Below are positions 8,722-16,288 of a DNA stretch of 64,000 nt, in pieces. Numbering within the stretch: position 1 is the first letter of the stretch; each line of letters starts with the position of its first letter. The DNA is taken from contig JACPOK010000014.1 of the NCBI GenBank assembly GCA_016191525.1, forward strand, positions 372,001 to 436,000, written 5' to 3'. The stretch comes from Burkholderiales bacterium (GTDB lineage: Bacteria > Pseudomonadota > Gammaproteobacteria > Burkholderiales > Burkholderiaceae_C). The notes under the pieces are model-generated. The model was not told the origin of the DNA. It searched no databases and saw only the letters and a list, made by a program, of their open reading frames with translations. The translations under genes were made by a program, and so were the position numbers.

Positions 8722-9265
8722 ACCGTGACGCCTCTCTGCGCCAAGGCAGACCGACCGCCAGGCAGAAGCTGAGCGCAAGCAGCAGGTGTTGGCCGACCAA
8801 GTACTTGATTGTGAAGCCAAGATGCCGGAATGCGGGCGAGTCACCGGCCGACATAAGAACCGCCGCGACTGCGGACACCAGAAGCGATGACCCCACCACA
8901 CTTGGCACTGTTGCCCAACCACGGCGTGCAAGGCCAAAGACGATCGGAAGCCCGACAAACGCAACGCCGAGAAGGACAACGCAGGCCATCAGGGTGAACT
9001 CGACGAAATAGGCTCGAAGCTGCACCGCCCAATAGTCTTCTGGCGGCACATGCCACTTCGCGAGAGCTTCACCTTGGGGTACATAGCTGGAAAATGCGGC
9101 AATCGCTGCGGAACACAGAACCACGGCGAAGTATCCGGCGACCAACCGTCGGACACTGACCACGGGCCTACGAGCATCGTTTCGGTAGTGGATTGCAGAG
9201 GCTCCCACAACGAGAACAAGCACGATTAGGACCACGACAGGGGATGCGAAGACTTCGGCGCCCAT
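8720..9265 (-). CDS. Cassette B gene: multi-pass membrane hypothetical protein
   Basis: 181 residues, not recognised. Four or five hydrophobic helices at about residues 7-25, 41-60, 85-108, 120-140 and 150-172 suggest a small integral inner-membrane protein. The stop codon overlaps the R'' box and the ATG is three bases after the cassette's own R' extension, so the gene fills its cassette. No RBS is visible. Lower GC than the chromosomal genes around it. Confidence 0.72.
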   Translation of the reverse strand: MGAEVFASPVVVLIVLVLVVGASAIHYRNDARRPVVSVRRLVAGYFAVVLCSAAIAAFSSYVPQGEALAKWHVPPEDYWAVQLRAYFVEFTLMACVVLLGVAFVGLPIVFGLARRGWATVPSVVGSSLLVSAVAAVLMSAGDSPAFRHLGFTIKYLVGQHLLLALSFCLAVGLPWRREASR

Positions 9266-9275
9266 GAGATCTAAC

Positions 9276-9639
9276 GTAATTTAGGCCGCGAAATATCCTG
9301 GGAAAGACAGGATATCCGACCGAATAACACAACCCGGGCGGCGCCCCGCCCAGGCACGAGGCAGACGCAGCTCCTTGCCAGCGCTTGCGATTCGCCGGCC
9401 CTGCATGCGCCGAAGTCTCCGGAGTTAGCCGTCAAACCCTGTCTCCTATCCTGGGCCGCCTCTGTGTTCTCAGAGGCAGGTCGATATTTCAATAATACTT
9501 GAATTGTTAACGAATGCGGGACGAAACCATCCAAAACCGAGGCCCCTGGCCCCCTGCACCAGGGCGCCGACACGCAGGCGTGGCGCGGCTTGCGGGCGTT
9601 TTTGTGCCCGCAAGCGCATGGAATAAGCGTGGGCGGTTT
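9276..9639. other. Gap without a supported gene
   Basis: 364 bp between cassette B and the stop of the TPR gene. It contains an 8-bp perfect inverted repeat, ATATCCTG / CAGGATAT, with a 7-base loop at 9293-9315, an AT-rich patch at about 9485-9515, and the 10-bp stem hairpin at 9588-9615. Open frames here (for example 9271-9573 on the minus strand) show no family resemblance or RBS. No second attC-like core was found. Confidence 0.6.
9581..9618 (-). repeat. GCGGGC hairpin element, copy 1 (possible terminator)
   Basis: Perfect 10-bp stem GCTTGCGGGC / GCCCGCAAGC (9588-9597 and 9606-9615) with an 8-base T-rich loop, 25 bp downstream of the TPR gene's stop. The same sequence recurs at 25236-25280 in the other orientation and, degenerate, at 19768-19795. 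Confidence 0.6.
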
Positions 9640-11208
9640 TCAGGCTGGGCCCGCCAACCTGGCCCGCAACGCCTCCACCACCCTCTCCACCACCACCGCC
9701 CTCTCCTCCCCCACCTCCCGCCTGAACAGCCGCATCGTCGGGTACCACGGCGAATCATCTCGCTCCAGCAGCCAGCGCCAATCCGGATTGGGCCCAAGCA
9801 GGGTCCACACCGGCCGGGCCAGTGCGCCGGCCAGATGGGGTAGCGCGGTGTCCACGCTGATCACCAGGTCCAGGTTCTGCAGCATCGCTGCGCTGTCGTT
9901 GAAGTCTTGCCATTCACCGGTGAAGTCGACCAGTTGCCCTTCGCCTGGCGTGCTGTCGCTGAATTCGCCGGCGTCGCCCTTTTGCAGGCTGAAGCACTGC
10001 ACACCTTCCATGGCCAGCAGCGGCTGCAGTTCGCTTAGATAGAAGCTGCGGTTGCGGTTGTTCACCTGGCCCAGGAAGCCGGCCCAGCACAGGCCCACTT
10101 TCAGCTTGCCGTCCCAGGGCTTCAGCCGCTCTTTCCACTGCGCGGCCTGCGTGGGCGGCGCGTGCAGGTAGGGCACTTGCGCGGGGATGTTTTCCAGCGT
10201 GGTGCCGTACAGCATGGGTAGGTCCAGCAGGGCCACATGCCAGTCGGCGCTGAAGGTTCGGCCCGGCGCCAGGCACTGCACGCCTTCCATGCTGCCCTCG
10301 ATGAGCGGCACCAGTTCTTCCTGCACCACGCAGACGACGCGCGCGCCGTCGTTGCGCAGCAGTTGCACGTAGCGGCTGAACTGGATGATGTCGCCCAGCC
10401 CCTGCTCGCCATACACCGCAATCGCCTTGCCGGCGGGCGGCTGTTCGCGCGGGCCTTTCCATTCGGTGGCGGGGTTGTAGAACACGGGGCGCTGCAGCCG
10501 CTGCGCGTCGTTCCAGCGCCGGGCATACCTGCGCCAGCCCTCTTCCAGCCGGCCGCCCAGCAACAGCACAAAGGCCAGGTCCAGCTCGGCCAGCTCGAAC
10601 CCGGGCTTGAGCTGCAGCGCGCGCCGCAGTTCGCGGTCCGCTTCTTCCAGCCGGTTCAGGTGCAGCAGCGCCGTGCCCAGGATGCGCACCGCATACGGGT
10701 GCTCCGGCGCCAGCGCCACGGCCTGCCGCGCATGCCGCAGCGAACCTTCGTAATCGCCCACGCGCCACAGCACGCCGGCCAGGTCCACATGCGCTTCCAT
10801 GAAATCGGTGTGCGTCTCTATCGCCTCGCGGTAGCCGCGCACCGCTTCGTCCAGTTCGCCCGCCTGCTCCAGGCAAAAGGCCAGGTGCAGCAGCGTGCCG
10901 CGGTCGCGGGCGTTCAATGCCGTGTACAGGTGGCGGTAGACGGGCAGCGCCTGATCGTAGTGCCGGCGCTCCAGCAGCAAGTCTGCCAGCAGCTGCGCGG
11001 GCAGCGCCTCCTGCGGGGCGATGCGATGCGCGTCGCTCAGCCAGGCCATGGCCGTCAAGGGGTCGCCTGCGCCGTGGCTGGCCTGCGCCAACCCGATGCG
11101 CGCACCCAGGGATGCGGGCTGCGCGCGCAGCGCCATGCCGAATTGCTGCAGCGCCTCGTGAAAGCGGCCGCCGCCGAGCAGCGCGGCGCCCTGCTCCAGA
11201 GGCGTCAT
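9640..11208 (-). CDS. TPR repeat protein with C-terminal glycosyltransferase-like domain
   Basis: 522 residues. The first ~230 residues are about six TPR repeats (recurrent A-L/G-Y-A-P spacing, for example EEADRELRRALQLKPGFEL). The C-terminal half resembles the glycosyltransferase family 9 / TPR-GT fusions (GEQGLGDIIQFSRYVQLL near residue 270; LDLVISVDTALPHLAGALAR; TLLGPNPDWRWLLER near the end). Such proteins are cytoplasmic and often modify flagellin or surface glycans, but no partner is adjacent here. It is transcribed away from the alpha-E gene's end. Confidence 0.85.
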   Translation of the reverse strand: MTPLEQGAALLGGGRFHEALQQFGMALRAQPASLGARIGLAQASHGAGDPLTAMAWLSDAHRIAPQEALPAQLLADLLLERRHYDQALPVYRHLYTALNARDRGTLLHLAFCLEQAGELDEAVRGYREAIETHTDFMEAHVDLAGVLWRVGDYEGSLRHARQAVALAPEHPYAVRILGTALLHLNRLEEADRELRRALQLKPGFELAELDLAFVLLLGGRLEEGWRRYARRWNDAQRLQRPVFYNPATEWKGPREQPPAGKAIAVYGEQGLGDIIQFSRYVQLLRNDGARVVCVVQEELVPLIEGSMEGVQCLAPGRTFSADWHVALLDLPMLYGTTLENIPAQVPYLHAPPTQAAQWKERLKPWDGKLKVGLCWAGFLGQVNNRNRSFYLSELQPLLAMEGVQCFSLQKGDAGEFSDSTPGEGQLVDFTGEWQDFNDSAAMLQNLDLVISVDTALPHLAGALARPVWTLLGPNPDWRWLLERDDSPWYPTMRLFRREVGEERAVVVERVVEALRARLAGPA

Positions 11209-11227
11209 GGCCGGGCGCTCAGTCGCC

Positions 11228-11290
11228 GCCGGGCCGCCCCAAGGCGGCTGAAGCCCCCTCGAGGGGCAGGAGCGCAGCGACGTGGGGGCA
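11228..11290 (-). repeat. GC-rich interspersed palindromic element, copy 1
   Basis: On the minus strand it reads GCCCCCACG, then CTGCGCT, then a GAGGGGGCTTCAGCCGCC core, then TTGGGGCGGCC. A close copy is at 29145-29214. Both copies sit directly 3' of an alpha-E gene in the same relative orientation. Elements of this sort are common in Comamonadaceae genomes (recalled, not checked). Confidence 0.75.
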
Positions 11291-11294
11291 CAAT

Positions 11295-12254
11295 TCAGAT
11301 GCTGGCCGGCACGAGGAAGTCGCGGCTGATGCGCCCGCCCAGCTCGTTGATGCGGTCCAGGAACTGCGTGAGGAAGGCGTGCAGCCCGGTGGCCAGGATT
11401 TCCTCGATGTGGCCGTACTGCAGGTCGGCCCGCAGCTTGCCGGCGCGGCGCTGGGTTTCGCTGGACTGGTCGTTGGCCACGCTGGCCAGGTTGGCCACCA
11501 CCTCGTTCAGGCTGGCGTGCAGCGAGCGCGGCATGTCGGCCCGCAGGATCAGCAGGTCGGCCACGCGCTCGGGCTTGATCACGTCGCGGTACACCTTGCG
11601 GTAGATCTCGAAGCCCGAGACGCTGCGCAATATGGCGCTCCAGTGATAGAAGTCGTATTCCTGGTCCTTCTCGCTGGCGTGGCCGAAAAAGTCGCTCTGC
11701 ACGGCGTGGAACTTCACGTCCACCAGCCGCGCGGTGTTGTCCGCGCGTTCAAGGAAGGTGCCCAGCCGCATGAAGTGCAGGGCTTCGTCCATCAGCATGG
11801 TGCCCACCGTCACCCCGCGCGACAGGTGCGAGCGGAACTTCACCCATTCAAAAAACTGGGCCGGGTCGCGCTCGAATTCGCCGGCGCGCAGCATGCGGTT
11901 GACTTCCAGGTAGGTCTGGTTCTGCGTCTCCCAGGCCTCGGTGGTCAGGGACCCGCGCACCGCCCGCGCGTTCTCGCGCGCGGCCTTCAGGCACGAGACG
12001 ATGGACGAAGGATTGTTCTCGTCCTTCACCATGAACTCCATCACGCATTTCGGCGTGATCTCGCCGTGCTTGTCCTTGTAGGCAGGCAGCAGCTCGCTGA
12101 TGGACAGCAGGCCCTGCCAGCCCACCTGCGCCACCGCGGCCGATTGCGGCAGCAGCGAGGTCTGGTAGTTCACGTCCAGCATGCGGGCGGTGTTTTCGGC
12201 GCGCTCGGTGTAGCGCGACATCCAGAAAAGGTGGTCGGCAGTTCTCGACAGCAT
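11295..12254 (-). CDS. Alpha-E domain protein (DUF403)
   Basis: 319 residues, all-helical alpha-E domain. The start at ATG 12254 (MLSRTADHLFWMSRYTERAE) has a GGAGG RBS 8 bases upstream. Hallmarks are the opening LFWMSRYTERAENTARML and the later FLERADNTARLVDVK (about residue 155). Alpha-E proteins are nearly always encoded with circularly permuted ATP-grasp proteins and transglutaminases in predicted peptide-ligation systems. The ATP-grasp gene ends 2 bp before this start, so the two are cotranscribed. A paralogue is fused to ATP-grasp at 26501-29140. Confidence 0.92.
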   Translation of the reverse strand: MLSRTADHLFWMSRYTERAENTARMLDVNYQTSLLPQSAAVAQVGWQGLLSISELLPAYKDKHGEITPKCVMEFMVKDENNPSSIVSCLKAARENARAVRGSLTTEAWETQNQTYLEVNRMLRAGEFERDPAQFFEWVKFRSHLSRGVTVGTMLMDEALHFMRLGTFLERADNTARLVDVKFHAVQSDFFGHASEKDQEYDFYHWSAILRSVSGFEIYRKVYRDVIKPERVADLLILRADMPRSLHASLNEVVANLASVANDQSSETQRRAGKLRADLQYGHIEEILATGLHAFLTQFLDRINELGGRISRDFLVPASI

Positions 12255-12256
12255 GA

Positions 12257-13753
12257 TCAGACCTCCATGATCCACGTGTCCTTGGTGCCGCCACCCTGGG
12301 ACGAATTGACGACCAGCGAGCCTTCTTTCAGCGCCACGCGGGTCAGGCCGCCGGGCACCATCTGCACGTCCTTGCCCGAGAGCACAAACGGCCGCAGGTC
12401 GATGTGGCGCGGCGCGATGCCGCTTTCCACATAGGTGGGGCAGCTGGAAAGCGACAGCGTGGGCTGCGCGATGTAGCCGGCGGGGTTGGCCTCCACCGCC
12501 TTGCGGAAATCCTCGATCTCCTGTTTGGTCGATGCCGGGCCCACCAGCATGCCGTAGCCGCCGGCGCCGTGCACCTCCTTCACCACCAGGTCTTTCAGGT
12601 TGGCCAGGGTGTAGGCCAGGTCGTCCTTGTTGCGGCACATGTAGGTGGGCACGTTGTTCAGGATGGGCTTTTCGCCCAGGTAGAACTCGATCATCTTGGG
12701 CACATAGGGGTAGATCGACTTGTCGTCCGCCACTCCCGTGCCAATCGCATTGCAGATGGTCACGTTGCCCGCCGCGTAGGCATCCACCAGGCCCTTGGTG
12801 CCCAGCGTGGAGGTGGGGCGGAACACGTCGGGGTCCAGGAAGTCGTCGTCCACCCGGCGGTAGATCACGTCCACCCGCTTGGGGCCGCGCGTGGTGCGCA
12901 TGTAGACGTAGCGGTCCTTCACGAACAGGTCTTGCCCCTCCACCAGCTCGATGCCCATCTGCTGCGCGAGGAAGGCGTGCTCGAAATACGCGCTGTTGTA
13001 CATGCCGGGCGTGAGCACCACCACCGTGGGGTCGGGCGCACCGGGCTGGGCGCTGGCGCGCAGCGTTTCCAGCAGCAAGTCGGGGTAGTGGGCCACGGGC
13101 GCCACGCGGTGCTGGCTGAACAGGTCGGGGAACAGCCGCATCATCATCTTGCGGTCTTCCAGCATGTAGCTGACGCCGCTGGGCACGCGCAGGTTGTCTT
13201 CCAGCACGTAGTACTCGCCCTCGCCCTTGGCGTTGGGCGCACGCACGATGTCCACGCCCGCGATGTGCGAGTACACGCGGTGCGGGGTGTACACGCCCAT
13301 CATTTCCTTGCGGAACTGCGCATTGTTCAGCACCTGCTCGGCGGGGATGATGCCGGCCTGCAGGATCTCCTGCTCGTGGTACACGTCGTGCAGGAAGCGG
13401 TTCAGCGCCGTGACGCGCTGCACCAGGCCTTTTTCCATGCTTTGCCACTCGGCGGCCGGGATGATGCGGGGAATCAGGTCAAAGGGAATCAGCCGCTCAG
13501 TGCCGGCGCCGTCCTCGTCCTTGGCGCCGTACACGGCAAAGGTGATGCCCACGCGGCGAAAGATCATCTCCGCCTCTTCGCGGCGCGCTTTCATGCCGTC
13601 TTCGGGCTGGCGGGCCAGCCATTGCGCATAGCTCTTGTAGTGCTCGCGCACGTTCTGGAACTGGCTTTGGCTCTGGCTGCCCTGAGACTGGCTTTGCGCC
13701 TGGCCCTGCCCGGTGGCGGGCAGTTCCGCGTACATCTCGTCAAATTTCTGCAT
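12257..13753 (-). CDS. Circularly permuted type 2 ATP-grasp protein
   Basis: 498 residues. The start at ATG 13753 (MQKFDEMYAELPATG) is chosen for its AGGAG RBS; an upstream ATG at 13777 is less likely. A Q/S-rich linker occupies residues ~17-32 (GQAQSQSQGSQSQSQFQ). The DUF404/DUF407 core contains YVLEDNLRVPSGVSYMLEDR, VVVLTPGMYNSAYFEH and VVKEVHGAGGYGMLVGP, typical of the permuted ATP-grasp fold that forms amide or peptide bonds with ATP. It is coupled to the alpha-E gene; the partner transglutaminase is at 16289, beyond comEC. Confidence 0.92.
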   Translation of the reverse strand: MQKFDEMYAELPATGQGQAQSQSQGSQSQSQFQNVREHYKSYAQWLARQPEDGMKARREEAEMIFRRVGITFAVYGAKDEDGAGTERLIPFDLIPRIIPAAEWQSMEKGLVQRVTALNRFLHDVYHEQEILQAGIIPAEQVLNNAQFRKEMMGVYTPHRVYSHIAGVDIVRAPNAKGEGEYYVLEDNLRVPSGVSYMLEDRKMMMRLFPDLFSQHRVAPVAHYPDLLLETLRASAQPGAPDPTVVVLTPGMYNSAYFEHAFLAQQMGIELVEGQDLFVKDRYVYMRTTRGPKRVDVIYRRVDDDFLDPDVFRPTSTLGTKGLVDAYAAGNVTICNAIGTGVADDKSIYPYVPKMIEFYLGEKPILNNVPTYMCRNKDDLAYTLANLKDLVVKEVHGAGGYGMLVGPASTKQEIEDFRKAVEANPAGYIAQPTLSLSSCPTYVESGIAPRHIDLRPFVLSGKDVQMVPGGLTRVALKEGSLVVNSSQGGGTKDTWIMEV

Positions 13754-13811
13754 AGGCTGGTCTCCTGACTCCAGCATAGCAAGTTCCGGGCCTCCAGAGG
13801 GGCGTAGCGGC

Positions 13812-16214
13812 CTATGGAATGCGGTGGTGCCAGTAGCGCGCGGCCTGTTCGCGCTGGCAGGCCACCGCCTCGGGCTGCGCCGAGCGCCACAGGGCCGCCC
13901 CGCAGTGGGCCGAGTCGATCACCCGCACCTGCCGCGCCTCGTAGCGCGCCAGCACCGGCGGCGCCGGGTGGCCGAAGCGGTTGCGGTAGCCGGCCTGTAC
14001 AAGCGCAATGCGCGGCTGCACGGCATCCAGGAAAGGCTCGCTGGACGATGTCTTGCTGCCGTGGTGCGGCACCAGCAGCACGTCGGCGCGCAGCAGCGCG
14101 GCCTGGGCCACCAGCCGCGCTTCCTGCTCTTTTTCGATGTCGCCCACCAGCAGCACGGTTTGCCGGCCGTTGGCTATGCGCAGCACGCAGCTCATGGCGT
14201 TGCTCTTGTTGCGGGTTTCATAGTCTTCGGCCTGCGGCTGCAGCACCTCGAAGTCCACCCCGTCCCAGTGCCAGCGCTGGCCCGCCGTGCAGCGGGTGGA
14301 TTTGCGCAGGGCCTGCAGCTCATGGCCGTCCTCAATCGAACTCACCAGCGCGGCTTGCGGCTGCATGGCCAGCACGGCCGGCGCACCGCCGGTGTGGTCA
14401 ATGTCGCGGTGGCTGAGCATCAGCGTATCCACGGTCTCGCCCAGCGCGCGCAACAGCGGCACCAGCACGCGGTGGCCGGCGTCGCTCTCGCTGCCGTAGC
14501 GCGGGCCGGTGTCGTACACCAGTGTGTGCGCCGCAGTGCGCAGCACCAGCGCATTGCCCTGGCCGATGTCGGCGGCCAGCAATTCGAATTCGCCTTCCGG
14601 CGGGCGCGGCGCCTGCCACATCAGCACGGGCAGCAGCAGCGGCAGGCCCAGCGCGCGCAGGCCGGGCGGCAGCGGCATGGCCAGCAGCACGCCGCCGATG
14701 ACGCCGGCCACGGCCGCCCACAGCGGCGGCGTGGCGGTGGAGACGGTGGCCCAGGGGAAAGCCGCCAGCCACTGCAGCACCACGCCCATGCCCTGGATGG
14801 CCAGCGCCGCCGCGTCCCACAGCGGCGCGATGAACACGCCCGCCATGGCCAGCGGCGTGACCAGCAGCGTCACCCACGGAATGGCCAGCGCATTGGCCAG
14901 CAAACCCACCAGCGAGACCTGCCCGAACAGCAGCAGGGTGAGCGGCGTGAGCGCCAGCGTGACCACCCACTGCTCCCGAAATACAGAGGCGAATCGGCCC
15001 GCAAGGCGCACCGGTTGTGCTTGAGGCGCTCCTATATCTGTAGCAAACAGCACGCCCACCGCGACAAAGCTCAGCCAGAAGCCGGCCTGCAGCATGGCCC
15101 AGGGGTCCACCGCCACCACCACCGCGCAGGCCAACAGCCACACGTGCGGCCAGGGCCAGCGCCGGGCCGACAGGCGCAGCAGGCTCACGGTGGCCAGCAT
15201 CCACACCGTGCGCTGCGAGGGCACGCCCCAGCCGCTGAAAAGCGCATAGCCCGCGGCCAGCGCCAGCCCGCCCACCAGCGCCGCATGTTGCGCGGGCAGC
15301 GCCAGGCACAGCCGCGCGCTGCGCCGCCACAGCCAGCCCACCACCAGCGCGGCCAGCCAGGCGAACATGGTCACGTGCAGGCCCGAAATCGACATCAAAT
15401 GCGCCACGCCGGTGGCGCGGAAGATGTCCCAGTCGGCCCGGTCGATGGCGTTCTGGTCGCCCACCACCAGCGCGGCCAGCAGGCCCGCCGATTTTCGATC
15501 GGCCACCCGGGCATAGATGGCGTCGCGCACCGACTGGCGGGCCTGCTCCACCGGGTGCTGCCAGGTGGCGCCCATGCGGCGCGGCGCGGGATCCTTGGGG
15601 CCGGCCCGCACATAGCCGGTGGCCTGCAGGCCCTGCTCCCACAGCCACAGCTCGTAGTCGAAGCCATGCGGGTTCAGGTTGCCGTGCGGCGCCTTGAGCT
15701 TCGCGTTCACCTGCCAGCGCTCGCCGGCGCGCACATCGGGCGGCGGGCGCACGGTGTCGGCACCGCCAAAGCCGCCGCCATACCAGCCCAGGTAAATCTG
15801 CGGCGGCAGTTGCACCGCGGCGCCGTCCATGGTGGCCGACTCCACCTCAAAGCGGAAACGCAGGCCCGCCTCGTTGCGCTGGGGCATGGCGGCCACGATG
15901 CCGGTGATGGAGATTTCGCGTCCTTCCAGCGCAGGGTCAAGCGCCTGGCCGCCGAATTGCAGTGCCCGCAGCCCGACGCTGCCGAAAGCCAGCAGGGCCC
16001 CGGCGGCGCACAGCGCCAGCACCCGGCCGCGCGCCGCCGCCCGCAGGCTGCCCATCAGCGCCAGCAGCAGGGCAGCCGCCACCAGCCCCGCGTAAACCGG
16101 CCCCGGCCACAGCGCTGGCTGCTGCAATTGCATGGCCGTGGCGGCCACGAACGCCGTCAGCGCCCCGGCCATCCACCCCCTGCCCGGCCGCGCCGCCTGG
16201 TGTTCGTCATGCAT
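13812..16214 (-). CDS. comEC: ComEC/Rec2 competence channel protein
   Basis: 800 residues: N-terminal membrane segments, a DUF4131-type extracellular region, the Competence domain with multiple helices (FDV...LMSISGLHVTMFAWLAALV), and a C-terminal metallo-beta-lactamase-like domain (IGQGNALVLRTA; SHRDIDHTGGAP; LLVPHHGSKTS). It forms the inner-membrane channel for single-stranded DNA in natural transformation. It separates the alpha-E/ATP-grasp pair from the large transglutaminase gene. A 17-bp palindrome at 15028-15044 encodes ATDIGA. Confidence 0.92.
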   Translation of the reverse strand: MHDEHQAARPGRGWMAGALTAFVAATAMQLQQPALWPGPVYAGLVAAALLLALMGSLRAAARGRVLALCAAGALLAFGSVGLRALQFGGQALDPALEGREISITGIVAAMPQRNEAGLRFRFEVESATMDGAAVQLPPQIYLGWYGGGFGGADTVRPPPDVRAGERWQVNAKLKAPHGNLNPHGFDYELWLWEQGLQATGYVRAGPKDPAPRRMGATWQHPVEQARQSVRDAIYARVADRKSAGLLAALVVGDQNAIDRADWDIFRATGVAHLMSISGLHVTMFAWLAALVVGWLWRRSARLCLALPAQHAALVGGLALAAGYALFSGWGVPSQRTVWMLATVSLLRLSARRWPWPHVWLLACAVVVAVDPWAMLQAGFWLSFVAVGVLFATDIGAPQAQPVRLAGRFASVFREQWVVTLALTPLTLLLFGQVSLVGLLANALAIPWVTLLVTPLAMAGVFIAPLWDAAALAIQGMGVVLQWLAAFPWATVSTATPPLWAAVAGVIGGVLLAMPLPPGLRALGLPLLLPVLMWQAPRPPEGEFELLAADIGQGNALVLRTAAHTLVYDTGPRYGSESDAGHRVLVPLLRALGETVDTLMLSHRDIDHTGGAPAVLAMQPQAALVSSIEDGHELQALRKSTRCTAGQRWHWDGVDFEVLQPQAEDYETRNKSNAMSCVLRIANGRQTVLLVGDIEKEQEARLVAQAALLRADVLLVPHHGSKTSSSEPFLDAVQPRIALVQAGYRNRFGHPAPPVLARYEARQVRVIDSAHCGAALWRSAQPEAVACQREQAARYWHHRIP
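15028..15044. repeat. 17-bp imperfect palindrome, copy 2
   Basis: GCTCCTATATCTGTAGC within comEC, differing at only two positions from copy 3 at 26657-26673. On the coding strand it reads GCT ACA GAT ATA GGA GC(G). Confidence 0.6.
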
Positions 16215-16275
16215 CCATCACTCAACGGCATAGCCTTGCAGGCAGCCGACAACACACCGTTGGCTTGGGACTTGC

Positions 16276-16281
16276 TAGTAT
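16276..16281 (+). promoter_or_regulatory. -10-like hexamer close to start codon
   Basis: TAGTAT, 7 bases before the ATG at 16289. If used, transcription would begin at or next to the start codon (leaderless mRNA). No good -35 is visible. Confidence 0.35.
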
Positions 16282-16288
16282 CGTGTGC

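Larger units (their letters stand above)
8121..9275 (-). mobile_element. Tandem pair of integron-type gene cassettes without integrase (CALIN-like)
   Basis: Two minus-strand genes are each bounded by integron recombination signals. Cassette B begins at GTTAGATCTC (9266-9275), three bases before its ATG region, and ends with GAGACCTAAC (8712-8721): 9 of 10 positions are complementary to its own first ten bases. Cassette A begins at GTTAGGGCGC (8638-8647) and ends with GCGCCCTAAC (8121-8130): a perfect 10/10 complement. This is the R'/R'' relation expected of individual cassettes. A complete attC lies between the two genes; the attC of cassette A is truncated after R''. No intI gene is present in the window. 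Base composition is lower in GC than in the neighbours. Confidence 0.78.

Noticed and set aside
9293-9315. Inverted repeat ATATCCTG-N7-CAGGATAT as a second attC
   Set aside because: Lacks the RYYYAAC/GTTRRRY core boxes and has no extra-helical base.
9271-9573. Possible 100-codon gene upstream of cassette B
   Set aside because: No RBS, no recognisable motif, and its end overlaps the cassette boundary.
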